Of a stretch of 64,000 bases of DNA, positions 22,478-33,928 are shown piece by piece; the stretch's first letter is position 1, and every line of letters starts with the position of its first letter. The notes under the pieces were generated by a model. It did not search any database. It was not told where the DNA came from and saw only the letters and a program-made list of their open reading frames with translations. Where the stretch lies: positions 1,302,001 to 1,366,000 of the forward strand of contig JAMXDE010000014.1 in NCBI GenBank assembly GCA_026770025.1. Direction: 5' to 3'. Source of the stretch: Craspedostauros australis (lineage: Eukaryota; Bacillariophyta; Bacillariophyceae; Mastogloiales; Achnanthaceae). A program made the translations under genes and the position numbers.

Positions 22478-24367
22478 ATGTCTGCGTCAGTGGAAACCAG
22501 CGGCAATGGCACCATCATGGCGTTCAAGACCAGCCAGGCGCTGCAGACGAAACGTTACACCGTCAGCTCCGTCATCCGCAGCATCGATGGGACGCCCAAT
22601 ATCAACGAGGGGCGGTACTGGACTCAGAAGTTGGGCCTGGGAGACTTTCAGAAGTACGGCAGCGCCAAGCCCAAGTTCGCCCACTCCAGGAAGGTCCAGC
22701 TCAAGACGAAGGGGTCGACCTTGGTGCAGCAGGTCATCTTCGGACCACCCGCCCTGTCCAAGTCGCCAACGCTCGCCGTCCTCAGCGGTCCGCGCGTGGG
22801 ATTGTACGGAACGAATCCCCAGTCCGAGTTCTCCCGCGCCCTGTCGCGACAGGCGATGAAGACGGTGAAGGCAAAGGCCGACTTGCGAGCGGTCAACCCG
22901 GAGAGGCAGGTGCAGGTGGGAGGCAATCTGGCCACGTGCGGTGCCTTTCGAAGCGACGGTCGGTTGATGGCAGTCGGCACGGACAATGGAGAGCTCAGGA
23001 TCTGCGACGTCACGATGAGAGCGACGCTCACCACGTTCGCCACTACCAGCCGATTGCCAACACGCTGCGTGTGCTGGCTTCGCAGCGGGCAGGATGTGTT
23101 CACGGGCAGTGATGATGGAATCGGCAGATTGTGGAACACTGGAAGCACCATCAAGACGAAGGCGCAGTTGGCGTTGGTGGGGCACGGCGATGCCATTCGC
23201 TGTGCTGCCATTTGGCAGGAACCGCTGGCGACGACGACGACGAAGAAGAAGAAAACAGGTGTGGCAGCAGGGTCTCCTCCTTCGTCGTCGTGGTGGAAGG
23301 AGCTGGCCTTCACGGGCAGCTACGACCATACCATCCGCATGTGGAACATCGCCCTCAGTGGCAGCGTCGGCGGTAGTGCTCCTCAGCGGCCATCCAGCGC
23401 ATCTTCCGACAGATGCCTCGCAGTTTTCGATCACGGTTCGCCTGTCGAAGCCGTCATCCTGATGAAATCGGAGGCTGAAGGTGTTCCGTTCTGGGTCATC
23501 TCGGCTGGCGGAACGACCATCAAGGTGTGGAACCCGGTGTCGTCCAAGTGCGTGCAGACAATCGCCACGCAGCACAGAAAGACCATCACGACGCTCTCAT
23601 CGGTGCTGAGGAAGGACTATGACGGTGACACGATGGAGGCCAGCACGTCGTGGCGCATCTTGAGCTCCTCGTTGGATGCCACCCTGCAGTTCCACTCGTG
23701 GGATGCCATGACGGGGAAGATCGAGCACCTGTACACCACTAAGATGCAAGGCGCGATCACCGCAGTCGCCATGGATGAAGGTGGCGACAGGATAGCCGTT
23801 GGAACAACCGACGGTTCCGTCCACGTGAACGTTCGCGGACCCGTCGAATCCCGACGCAAACGACGCCGCGAACCGACGGCCGGCACGTACTCGTACCTAC
23901 AGAGAGGTATGAACGCGGAGGCCAACGAGGACGACTATATCGTGGCCAAGAAGAAAGCAAGCCCGAAGCTGCAAGGCTACGATAGGGCCATGAAGGAGTT
24001 CCGCTACGGTGTCGCGCTCGACCGGGTTCTCGCATCGCGCAAGACCAGGGAGGTGATCGGCGTGCTGGAGGAGATCGGACGGAGACAGGGTCTGACGAAG
24101 GCACTGTCCAACCGCGACGAGGGATCCCTCGAGCCATTGCTTTCCTTCGTCACGCGATGCATCAACAAGCCGGAATTCACCCCCGTCTTGATCGGCGTCG
24201 TCCATGAGCTTCTCAATATCTACAGCAGCATCCGCGGTCAATCAGAAAGGATCGACGAGCTATTCGCGAAGCTGAAGAGCAACATCCGATCGGAGATCTA
24301 CGCCGAGCGCACCGTCCTCAAGCTGATCGGTCAGGTAGAAGGAGCGATGAGCAAGATCAAGGACTAG
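22478..24367 (+). CDS. UTP15: UTP15, U3 snoRNP/small-subunit processome protein
   Basis: Intronless, 629 aa. The N-terminus has the UTP15 signature region (RYWTQKLGLGDFQKYGSAKP). WD40 repeats follow from about residue 125 to 455, for example LATCGAFRSDGRLMAVGTDN, DVFTGSDDGIGRLWN and LAFTGSYDHTIRMWNIAL. The C-terminal UTP15 domain (about 490-625) includes ALDRVLASRKTREVIGVLEE, GLTKALSNRDEGSLEPLLSF and PVLIGVVHELLNIYSSIRGQ. The protein belongs to the t-UTP/UTP-A complex that binds nascent pre-rRNA in the nucleolus. One WD repeat carries a Lys-rich loop (KKKKTG) and another a Ser-rich insert. Start at MSASVE; an in-frame Met 13 codons later would also leave the domains intact. Confidence 0.92.
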   Translation: MSASVETSGNGTIMAFKTSQALQTKRYTVSSVIRSIDGTPNINEGRYWTQKLGLGDFQKYGSAKPKFAHSRKVQLKTKGSTLVQQVIFGPPALSKSPTLAVLSGPRVGLYGTNPQSEFSRALSRQAMKTVKAKADLRAVNPERQVQVGGNLATCGAFRSDGRLMAVGTDNGELRICDVTMRATLTTFATTSRLPTRCVCWLRSGQDVFTGSDDGIGRLWNTGSTIKTKAQLALVGHGDAIRCAAIWQEPLATTTTKKKKTGVAAGSPPSSSWWKELAFTGSYDHTIRMWNIALSGSVGGSAPQRPSSASSDRCLAVFDHGSPVEAVILMKSEAEGVPFWVISAGGTTIKVWNPVSSKCVQTIATQHRKTITTLSSVLRKDYDGDTMEASTSWRILSSSLDATLQFHSWDAMTGKIEHLYTTKMQGAITAVAMDEGGDRIAVGTTDGSVHVNVRGPVESRRKRRREPTAGTYSYLQRGMNAEANEDDYIVAKKKASPKLQGYDRAMKEFRYGVALDRVLASRKTREVIGVLEEIGRRQGLTKALSNRDEGSLEPLLSFVTRCINKPEFTPVLIGVVHELLNIYSSIRGQSERIDELFAKLKSNIRSEIYAERTVLKLIGQVEGAMSKIKD

Positions 24368-25086
24368 AGAGTGAGTGAGTGACTGAGTGAATGAGAGAGA
24401 TTGAGAGGAACTCAAGTTGCACTAGATGGCAGAGTAGACGACCGAAGATCAGCTCACAGCCAGACATACGAATATGTACGAGTACAAACAATAGATCTCT
24501 TAGGTCGTGCTGGTTAACGCTCACCGTGAGGTATCTGAGAGCCGTTTGGAATACTCTGCGATAGGGCACTATGCCCTGGCGAACTATTCTCTCTAGAGAG
24601 TAGCTGGTATCACGTGTTTCATAGTAGTAGTCATCTATTATATTATGTTATATTATAATATTATATTCGATTGTGAGTATCCTCACAAGAAGAGAATGGA
24701 GACGAGTAGAGTAGAGCAGAACAGAGTCGAACTGCCGCGACTACACTCATGCCGCTCTACGTTTCTGCGGGTAGAAACAAGGAGAAATCGTGAGGGTTCG
24801 TGGAGGGACAGACGAACGGACCAACACGCCCCAGCGCTTCCAAAAGAAAGACAAGTCGGTTTGGAAAAGTTGCGGATCAACGACAACGACCCAATGCGAT
24901 GCTCTGCGTGGTGGTGTGTGAGCGAGTGAGAGCATGTTGCAAACCCTCGACCCACACATCTTTGGCAGTTCTCGAACCCAAACGGAGAGCCAAGACAGAA
25001 CGTCGCCAATCGCACGATCAGAGACTGACCACCTGCACCAGCACCAAAAGTGACATCGCGAAGAGATCCACCAAACCTATCCCAAC
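24368..25086. other. Intergenic region upstream of CCT5
   Basis: About 720 bp. A perfect 12-bp palindrome CTCTCTAGAGAG is at 24589-24600, 222 bp past the UTP15 stop, and an AT-rich run lies at 24633-24665. A frame open from 24800 reads into CCT5 but is not protein-like before the intron. Confidence 0.55.
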
Positions 25087-26965
25087 ATGTCCATGGTATA
25101 CGGTAAGAACAAGCGATGCATTGCGAGTTTCGGGATTGTGTGTTTGTGCTTGCCTTGGGTTTGTGCTCATCTGCATGGCAGTTGCCGTCACCGGTGGTCC
25201 ACACCTTTTCCTGCAATGCTTCGAAGTTCTCACCTATCACATCATATCACGCAACCGCCTTTCCCTTCGCCATCACCCTTGTTGTGTCGTGCTGTGCTGT
25301 GCTGGACGTGCAGATGAATACGGTCGGCCCTTCATCATCCTGAAGGAGCAGCAGGCCAAGGCCCGCATCAAGGGCATCGATGCCACTAAATCGAACATTC
25401 TGGCGGCGCGTTCCATCTCCAACATCCTGCGAACTTCGCTGGGTCCCAAGGGCATGGACAAGCTCATGATCAGCCCAGACGGCGATGTCACCATCACCAA
25501 CGACGGGGCGACGATCATGGGGCAGATGGAGATCCACCACCAGGTCGCCAAGCTCATGGTGGAGCTCAGTGCATCGCAGGATGACGAGATCGGCGATGGA
25601 ACCACCGGCGTCGTTGTGCTGGCCGGTGCCTTGCTCGAGCAGGCGGAGTCTCTGCTCGAAAAGGGAATCCACCCCGTACGCATCGCACGCGGTTTCGAGA
25701 CAGCCGCCCAGGTTGCCATCGACCATCTGGGCAAGATCGCGGATCGCGTGGAGTTCACAAAGGACAACCTCGAGCCGCTACTGAAGACAGCGCGCACGAC
25801 TTTGAACAGCAAGATCCTGCAACCGCACAAGGAGCGCATGGGGAAGATCGCGGTCGACGCCGTCATGAAGGTGGCGGATCTGGAACACCATGATGTCAAC
25901 TTCGATATGATCCGTCTGGAATCCAAGACCGGCGGCTCCCTCGAGGACACGCAGCTCGTCAGCGGCATCGTCCTGGACAAGGAGTTCTCGCATCCGCAGA
26001 TGCCAGCAATCGTGGAAGATGCCAAGCTCTGCATCCTCACGTGCCCGCTGGAACCACCGAAGCCAAAGACCAAGCACAAGCTGGAGATTTCATCTGTCGA
26101 GGCGTACGAGAAGTTGCACAAGCAGGAGCAGGATTACTTCCGCGACATGATCAAGAAGATCAAGGACAGCGGCTCCAACCTCGTCATCTGCCAGTGGGGA
26201 TTCGACGACGAGGCCAACTACCTCCTGCTGCAGCAGAATCTGCCAGCCGTGCGTTGGGTCGGCGGAGTGGAGATCGAGCATGTCGCCATCGCAACTGGCG
26301 GCAGAATCGTCGCCAGAGTGGAGGAACTTTCGGCGGACAAGCTGGGCACGGCAGGGAAGGTGAAGCAGATCTCCCTGGGCACCAACAACTCGAGACGGCA
26401 GGATCGCATTCTCGTGCTGGAGGACTGCAAGAACACCAACGCAGTCACGGTCTTGGTCCGCGGAGGCAATCAGATGATCGTCGAGGAGGCCAAGCGATCG
26501 CTGCACGACTCCATGTGCGTCGTCCGTAACTTGATCAAGGACAACCGCGTCGTGTACGGTGGAGGCTCCGCCGAGGTCTCCTGCTCCCTTGCCGTCAGCA
26601 AGCACGCTGACTCTGTCACGGGCGTCGACCAGTACGCCATCAAGGCGTTTGCCAACGCGCTGGAGGACATCCCGATGGCCCTCGCGGAGAATGCCGGTCT
26701 GTCACCCATCGAGGAGGTCGCCGCGATGAAGTCGCAACAGGTGAAGGAGGACAACCCGTACATCGGCTTGGGATTGCTCATGTCGTCAGGCGATACCAAG
26801 GAAATGGAGAGCAACACTGGCGGCAAGTACCATTCCACGGACATGAGAAATGTGGGTGTCTTCGAGACCCTCATTGGAAAGCAGCAGCAGCTCCAGCTCG
26901 CGGCGCAGGTCGTCAAGATGATCCTCAAGATCGACGACGTCATCGCCATGGGCCAGTACGAGTAG
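25087..26965 (+). CDS. CCT5: CCT5, chaperonin TCP-1 epsilon subunit
   Basis: Two exons, 25087-25102 and 25314-26965, give 555 aa. The first coding exon is only 16 nt (MSMVY plus one base). Splicing over a 211-bp GTAAGA...CAG intron in phase 1 creates [19 protein letters not shown], which matches the start of epsilon subunits. Group II chaperonin motifs are all present: [46 protein letters not shown] and [16 protein letters not shown]. The epsilon subunit is one of eight in the cytosolic ring that folds actin and tubulin. Length agrees with the family (about 540-560). Nothing is missing from the ATPase site. Confidence 0.95.
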
Positions 26966-27771
26966 AGCTGAGCAGAGCAGAGTTGAGCGAAGTAAGCACT
27001 CTAGAGTATTCTCGAGAGCGTAATATAGATCATCAATCATACTCTGCGGAGTGAATAGAGAAAGACAGAGACAGACAGCGCCATGGAGTGGGTACATTTG
27101 TACGTACAGTACGAGGATCCGGGAAGGAAGCGCATCCATCCACGAAATGGCAAGAAAGGAGATGATGGAAGCAAATGAATGAGGAAAGTGAATCGGGACT
27201 GAATCTGGAGACTCGGAACAAGGATACTACACTTACTGTATCACGATCGATAGGTACCTCGAGAAGAGAAGTTCTGTGTTCTGTGACGTCAAGTCGAGAA
27301 TGCGAACACCCAACGTCACGACTGATTTAACATACACGGTATAGTATTTAATATCCCTAATTTACTCCTGGGTGGGTGCGAGAATACGATGGAACGTGTT
27401 GACTATGCCTTTTTCATGAGATGTGCACATATTTATAGTATAATATATAATTCACACCAACTCCTACGATTCCGACATCGTTTTCCTCAAAGTGACGTCA
27501 CCTGTCAACGCACAAGAGACAACTCAGTTTTGTTGTTCAACCTTTTTTCGGAATCCTGTGCTTGGGATGACATCAACACAAACACAGAAACGAGGCCCAC
27601 AACAACGACAACAAGATCTCAGAAGGTTGAGGTGTAGCCACAAGCACAAATACTTGACGGAATTTCTGCACACCCAGAACAACAACCAAAATCGTGAGCA
27701 CCACGCTTGAATGGTACACAGACATCGGTCGACAACAATCACATTAAACACGCTGCACAATCAGATCCACG
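26966..27771. other. Intergenic region
   Basis: About 800 bp between CCT5 and the dehydratase gene. A palindrome ACTCTAGAGT lies at 26998-27007, 33 bp after the CCT5 stop, and the stretch is AT-rich around 27330-27450. No exon is recognised. Confidence 0.5.
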
Positions 27772-29949
27772 ATGATGTTGGGAGCAAGATTGAAGCATGC
27801 AACTCTGAACGCCTCGCGATCGCTGAGATTGGCGCCATCCAAGTCGAGGATTCCGCCGAGATATTCGGTGTACGGCTCCCATAGACACGCTTCAGCCGTC
27901 GCCGACACATCAAAGGACGATGTGGTTGTTGCCAAAGACAGTGCGAAGGATTCAAAGGCATCATCGCCATCATCAAAATCCAAATCAACTGCGGCCGCGC
28001 CATCGAGCCGACCGATTGTTGGCAGAACTGAACGACCGCTGGAGGAGCTCCCGGTCAACTTCAGCGACATCTCCCGAGCAAAGGTCGCCATCCGCGATGG
28101 AATCGTGCGGACGGAGTGCAGGAAGTCGTTCTTCCTTTCAGAGCTCATTGGCGCCAACATCTACCTCAAGCCAGAGTTCCGCCAATTCACGGGATCCTTC
28201 AAGGAACGCGGCGCTCGCAATGCCATCATCCAGCTCATGAACGAGAAGGGATCCAGCCTGACGGGCGTCATCGCCGCCTCCGCGGGAAATCACGCGCTGG
28301 CGCTGGCGTACCATGGCAAGGAGCTGGGCGTGCCTGTTACGGTCGTCATGCCGGTCGTGGCGCCGTTGGCCAAGGTCGATAAATGCAGGGTATGTCGAAG
28401 GTGTGATGTGATCAGATCAGATCAGATCAATGTGTGGATGCGCAGGAAGAGACGAGGAAGGTCGTGATTGTCAGTGTGTTCCAATATGAACATTGCATTT
28501 GAACACTGCAATGGTGTTTGTTTTATCGGCTGTTCGCTTGCCATCTGTGGTCCATCAAGTTACGTTTCTTACCTTATTCTTATTACTATGTTTTCATCCT
28601 TACCATCATCTGTCATCCGAAAACGATAGAGATTTGGAGCCAAGGTCATTATTGAGGGAGCACACATCCTGGAAGCCAAGGAGTACGCCGAGACATTGGT
28701 TGAGAAGGAAAATTTGACTTACATCAATGGGTACAATGATCCGCCGATCATCGCAGGCGCTGGAACAATCGGATGCGAGGTGAGTACAGCAATGTCGGTT
28801 GGTTCGACAGAACCTAATAGTGTTTGGAGATGACTTTTGGGATGAAGATGAAGATCTCATTCTCGCGCCTCTCGTTTATTCAACCACGCAAATCGTACTC
28901 ACACCGCAATCACACTTCTTCTCTCATGCTGCCTGTCAATCATTCCACGTATAATAGATCATTGAGGATGTTCCAGAAGTCGACGCAGTCGTCGTGCCCG
29001 TCGGCGGTGCGGGGCTGATTGCCGGTGTGGCATGCGCGGTTAAGACTCTCAAGAAGGACACCAAGGTACGACAACGAAAGTGTTGTGCTGTGCATGGCAC
29101 GAACGATGTTGTTGATGCCAAACAATGTGTTACCATTTCATCACCATACTTGACTCTACTTCATCCGTTTTTGCTGACCTTGCAATTCGATCAACTCTGC
29201 TCTGTTCCGTTCTTTCCTTCGTCCATCACTTCATTGAACTGCGCTGGTTCCTTACAATCACTCAATGAAAACTGTGACGATAACGACAACAACAACGACA
29301 ACGGCAGGTCATTGGAGTTGAGCCTGAATTCTGTGCATCCTACTCAGCAGCACTGAAGGCCGGAGAGCCTGTGCCAGCACCAGTGCAGAATACGTTGGCG
29401 GATGGCTTGGCCGTCCCCGTCGTGGGACCTCACGCATTCGAAGTCGCAAAGAACTATGTCGATGAATGCGTGCTGGTGACTGAGAAGCAGATCTCCCTCG
29501 CAGTGCTGCGGTTGATCGAGAATGAGAAGATGGTGGTCGAAGGAGGCGGCGCATCAGGCCTCGCCGCCCTGTTGCCAGGTGCCAAACTGGATCGTCCGGA
29601 CCTGAAGGGAAAGAACATCGTGGTTCCCTTGTGCGGCGGTAACATCGACACCACCGTGCTGGGCCGTGTCATCGACCGCGGTTTGGCCGCCGACAACCGC
29701 CTGTGCAACTTCTACGCCACAGTCTCCGACAGACCAGGCGGCATCTCTCGTCTCACGGACCTGCTCAGCAAGAACGGTGCCAGCATCAAGGATATCTATC
29801 ACGAACGTGCTTGGTTGCACACTTCTGTCGATCAGGTGCAGGTCAAGTGCGTCGTCGAACTGCAAGGCAGCGAGCATCGCGAGAAGGTCCGCAACAGCCT
29901 CATCGAGGCCGGGTATTCCATCGTGTGGGACATCAAAGAGAGAGGCTGA
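27772..29949 (+). CDS. Threonine/serine dehydratase (PLP fold II) with C-terminal ACT domain
   Basis: Four exons, 27772-28389, 28630-28779, 28958-29065 and 29308-29949, give 505 aa; all three introns are phase 0. Residues 1-45 are basic and lack acidic residues (MMLGARLKHATLNASRSLRL), which suggests a mitochondrial presequence. A Ser/Lys linker follows. The catalytic domain carries the PLP lysine at K144 in FTGSFKERGARNA, the substrate loop ASAGNHA, VPVGGAGLIAGVA and the phosphate-binding LCGGNID. The last 80 residues form one ACT-like domain (LCNFYATVSDRPGGISRLTD). This is the single-ACT threonine ammonia-lyase type, not the two-ACT biosynthetic IlvA. The reaction is L-threonine to 2-oxobutanoate, or L-serine to pyruvate, plus ammonia. 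Which substrate dominates cannot be told. The second Met (27775) is an equally possible start. Confidence 0.9.
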
Positions 29950-31307
29950 AGTGGCTGGCTACAATTATGGCAGGGCATGGCATGGCAATCACGTTTGTTG
30001 CGTTCATTGATGATGAAGGGATGAAGTAACGAATGCGTGCCTGCCTGCCCTGGTGATTGCTGTTGAGCGCTTTTGCAGCATCAGCACGAGCTGCAATGAC
30101 TTTTGCCTCCGGTGCTGAACGGGGTACCACCTGCTCCACCACTTCACGCGGCAATCACTGTGCCTCGTAAAGGAGGGTTTTGGATAAACTTAGATGCGGT
30201 ACGCGTACAGTTGTGCCAAACATCAGTACTCGTACCACCAAGTCGCATAGCATAGCATAGCATAGTAATACTCATGGTCGTAGGATGAGACAGCAAAGAC
30301 TGCAGTGTTGGAAGAGGGGTGTATCAGACAGCTGACCGAGGCTGCAAGATTGGACGAGGAGCCGTGGATTTACTCGCAGTTCTTCCGAGCAATCGAAGGG
30401 CAATGCCGTAGCATCAACTCGACTCTTTAGAGGGAGCATACTGAAGCACGGTAGCCCCTTGAGTGGAGTAACCTGATACTCCGCTCTGCTCTGCCTTGGC
30501 AGTGCAAGACCGATGATACCTCCTCGTATTACATGACACTCTCTCTCTATCTATCTTCTGATCTCTTACCAGAAACGATTCGTTTTTTCGTTTAGAATCC
30601 ATCTGGTGACGTCCGCATTTGTGGTTGATGTTGACGTTTCAACAAGAAAACGTACTTGTGCGGGTACTCGAACTCTGACTGTCCATACTATGCATCCACC
30701 AACAAGCAAAGTTCGAGCGCAGTCGGCGGCACCAAGTCGCACGAGTACCACTACGCTGCCGTATCCGTATCTGTATCCGTATCCACATCCGTATCAGCAC
30801 ATGCGATCCAAGATGAATCTCCATTCGATCTCTGATTTCTGATGTGTTCGGCTCGCATTCTGGAGCTGCTCGTCGAGAAGCATCCTTGTGGTGTGATGTG
30901 TCCTGTCACTCCGCTAGACTCCTGAACAACGACAGTCACAGAGCTGCACTATATCTCTAATACGTTTGGGGCGGTAAGATGGGTTGAGTGGCCAGATCAT
31001 GAATGCTCTATGTTATTGCTAGTGTATGTGGTAGTCTGTTTCTGTGTACCGCTATCCTCATGAGGCCAGTGCAATGAGAGCATGGTGCCATGTTCCCCTG
31101 TTGATCAAACCCGACAGTCGGATGGTTGCACTCGGGTGTGATTGATCGAGCAGGCATCTTGTGTAGGGAAGTCTGCTGCTGTCGTTTGTGTGCCGTGTTG
31201 TGTTTGTCTGTGTGTGTTGTGCAAGTGTCAGTATGCGCAGTCACAACCGCTGCTTGTGACACTCGTCGTAGCTGGGTCATCGTGGATGTTGCTTGTCGAG
31301 GGCCAAT
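29950..31307. other. Convergent intergenic region, 1.36 kb
   Basis: It lies between the 3' ends of the dehydratase and the small plastid-protein gene. It contains GCATA x4 at 30245-30264 and TATCCG-type repeats near 30765-30795. Small open frames have no domain and are not called. Confidence 0.5.
30245..30264. repeat. GCATA x4 tandem repeat
   Basis: Four perfect pentamers in intergenic DNA. Confidence 0.85.
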
Positions 31308-31625
31308 TTATGGCTTGACGAGGGTTCCGTATCCGATGGAGAATCCAACGGCGAGGGAGACAACGCATGCGACAAGTCCGGCTCCGTATCCGATGACGGT
31401 GGCCTCGTCGACGGCACCCTCAGCGGCCTGGGCAGCGAATGGGGCCATGGCGGTGGCGAAGGCGGCCATGGCGGCCTTGTTGTCCTTCATCTCTGGGACG
31501 GCAGCTGGCTGCTCTGGGAGCTTGCTGGCGGCCAGGGATGTGAAGGCTGGTCGGGACTGGGTTGGGGCGAAGGCGGTTGCGCAAGCAACGACGACGGCGA
31601 GGAGGATGACTTGGAAGGACTTCAT
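31308..31625 (-). CDS. Small plastid/thylakoid single-span protein, 105 aa precursor
   Basis: Residues 1-18 are a signal peptide followed by ATAFAP (cleavage expected before F19), the diatom plastid-import motif. The transit stretch 19-48 is followed by an Ala-rich hydrophobic segment (50-67) ending in A-Q-A, which looks like a thylakoid processing site. The predicted mature protein is then about 38 residues: a short acidic lead and one membrane span (about 78-100) ending GYGTLVKP. That layout matches nuclear-encoded small subunits of photosystems or cytochrome b6f, whose precursors carry a cleaved second hydrophobic segment. I could not identify the subunit. The frame is open further upstream, but the Met at 31625 is the only one that starts a signal peptide. 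Confidence 0.8.
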   Translation of the reverse strand: MKSFQVILLAVVVACATAFAPTQSRPAFTSLAASKLPEQPAAVPEMKDNKAAMAAFATAMAPFAAQAAEGAVDEATVIGYGAGLVACVVSLAVGFSIGYGTLVKP

Positions 31626-33928
31626 GGTGGGATAGGGTGTTTGGTTGGGTATTTGGTGGATTGGCTGACGCGTGAATTGTGATTGTGTTTGCGAATGGTG
31701 TGGCCGAGGAGGCTGGGGATGGAAGCAACATCGCCAGGTTCGCAACCAACGCCATGACAGAGAGACGAAAGCGAGAGAAGGAGGGAGAGGAGCAAGCGGT
31801 GAGACACAAAGCAGGTCGTTGAGAAGTCGTACGAGGAAAGTCTTCCAATCCATCAAATCAACCGTGCGGAGCCCTTCGCAGCCGTCAGTCTGCTTCCTTG
31901 TCCGAACGTCACTCATTTTGGCATCTGCGTCGCGATGAAGCCCAAAGTAATCGAGTGTTTCGGAGTGCGCGTGGGTGCGCCAATGACGATCTTACAGACA
32001 ATTGGACAACAGCTGCGTCGCAACCGAACCCACTCGTTAAATACAAAACTTATTCTCGTCCGCTGCGACCTGTCGGAGTGTTGTTCCTGGCGCTTGGCCG
32101 TTTCAACTTCACGATGTTTCGTGATGTTGTGCACGTTTTGGCCGCGTGCTTCATGTCTCAGAACACGTTTTCGCAGATGTCTCACCTTTGGTTTGATTTT
32201 GTGGTTGTGATGGCTCGGCTTCTTGGCCGAAACCAACACGAGTGCCAGTTCCAATTCACGCTTGATCCAATCATGTTTGACGACATCCGATTTCAGTCGC
32301 TCTGATTGGCCCATCCGCGATACGAGTACGAAATGATGACGTCATCAAGGTTGCACTTTCCACGCCAACAAGATTTCTTCAAAGACGCAATCGCAACTCG
32401 TGTCTGCGAGTCGTGGCGTCCAAACAACAACCGAAAACCGTCACCGAACGAATTCGCTTCTGTTTCTGCAACCCAGCCGAAAAGCCACACAATCATCCAA
32501 AACGGTAACAATCTCGTGCAGAAACCAATATGATGACAGTAACGATGCAAGTGATTGCGACAGCGGCAACGGCGATGCTGGTGTCAAAGGCTGAGACGAT
32601 GGCGGTGACGACGCAGCAACGATGACCTGAGGCAGGCAGTGTTCGTCGTTCCTATGATCGGTGATAAAAGGCGTCATCAATCCTTCCAGACTGAGAGTAC
32701 GCAGTACTAATGCGAATACAAATACGGGGAATGGAAAGATCATCACAATGATGAAATGCTCCTTGAATTGCTTCCCTGTTGTGAGATCCCCTTTGTTGCG
32801 ATCACAACCGTCTGCATTCAGAATCTTTGCTTGATAAATATAGTAGACGAAAGATCCCACATCTTGCGTGTGCAGCAGGCACAATCGGTCGATCGACGGC
32901 AACTCCTCGACGGTGTGAGATTGAGCATCGCGGAACATGCGCGCATAAATGCAAGCAACAAATGATGGAGGCGAAGTGGACGTCGAAGCGCAGCCGCATC
33001 GTCTGGCTCGTATGTAGATGTGGCGTCCACTCGAGTCCTACGCTGATCAGGATGCTTTTCTTGAAGCCGTTTTGCTGTGTGTTTCTTCTCTTGCGTTGGG
33101 CTCAGTTGGCGCCATCAATGGGCTCTGGTTTTGTGAGGAAGCTGTTTGCGAGATTGAAAAAAGGAGAAGAACAGGAACATAATCAGGCCTTGTTGGGGTA
33201 TGGGTTGAATCGTTATTTGAAGTATTTACAACAAGAGCCGACCCCACCTCATCAATTGTTTGGTCTCTCATACGCCCGCGTGGTGTGTCTAGGTCCATTG
33301 GTAGCATTTTGAGGCGCGCGATGCCAACGGCTCTTTCTCAACATATGATATGCCGTAAATAGACGTTATAATACGTGTGTGTCGGTGGGTCACCATTGGA
33401 CTCAATCGATTGCTTGTCCGTCAAAGAAGCAACATCTCCCTCCGTTGGCTGGCTTGGTCAACGATGGCAGCTCTGTCGCGAATCGACACAAAGAGAGAAG
33501 GAGGACCAACATCGAACATCCCATTCATTCACAACGCATCCTGTCCGTGCCACAGCACCAGCATTGGAGGCACACTGTTCTGAATTGTGGACGTGCATGA
33601 CATAATAGATCGTACCATACCCCATGGCACACACCCGTATCCTTGTTGCGTTTCCATTCCGTCCAACCACTCTGCGAGTATCAGCATCGGCATTCCTGTA
33701 CATACAGTACATACATAAGGCACAGTACTCTCTATTCTACCAGTGTCGATACGATCTACGATAGTGGGACAAAGCACGTTGCAGAGGTATCAAACTACGT
33801 GCAACGCATCCCTGGAGACGGGATCATCAAGGCGGCGTGCACTGGATCAGCTTGCTGCAAAAGAAAAAACACGGGAACGTGATTAGGGAAAAGAAACAGA
33901 ATCACCAACAGCAAGAGCAACCGCAACC
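31626..33928. other. Gene-poor divergent region, 2.3 kb
   Basis: It separates the small plastid-protein gene (minus) from SEC3 (plus). Several frames of 100-165 codons exist (for example minus 32441-32938) but show neither domain nor codon pattern like the neighbours. I see no repeats of note. Confidence 0.5.

Noticed and set aside
24800..25086. In-frame upstream extension of CCT5 (would give 721 aa)
   Set aside because: The sequence before 25314 is unlike any chaperonin; a 16-nt first exon at 25087 restores the exact conserved N-terminus.
32441..32938. Minus-strand 165-codon frame with one hydrophobic segment
   Set aside because: No family resemblance, low-complexity Ser/Pro/Leu tail; kept only as part of an intergenic description.
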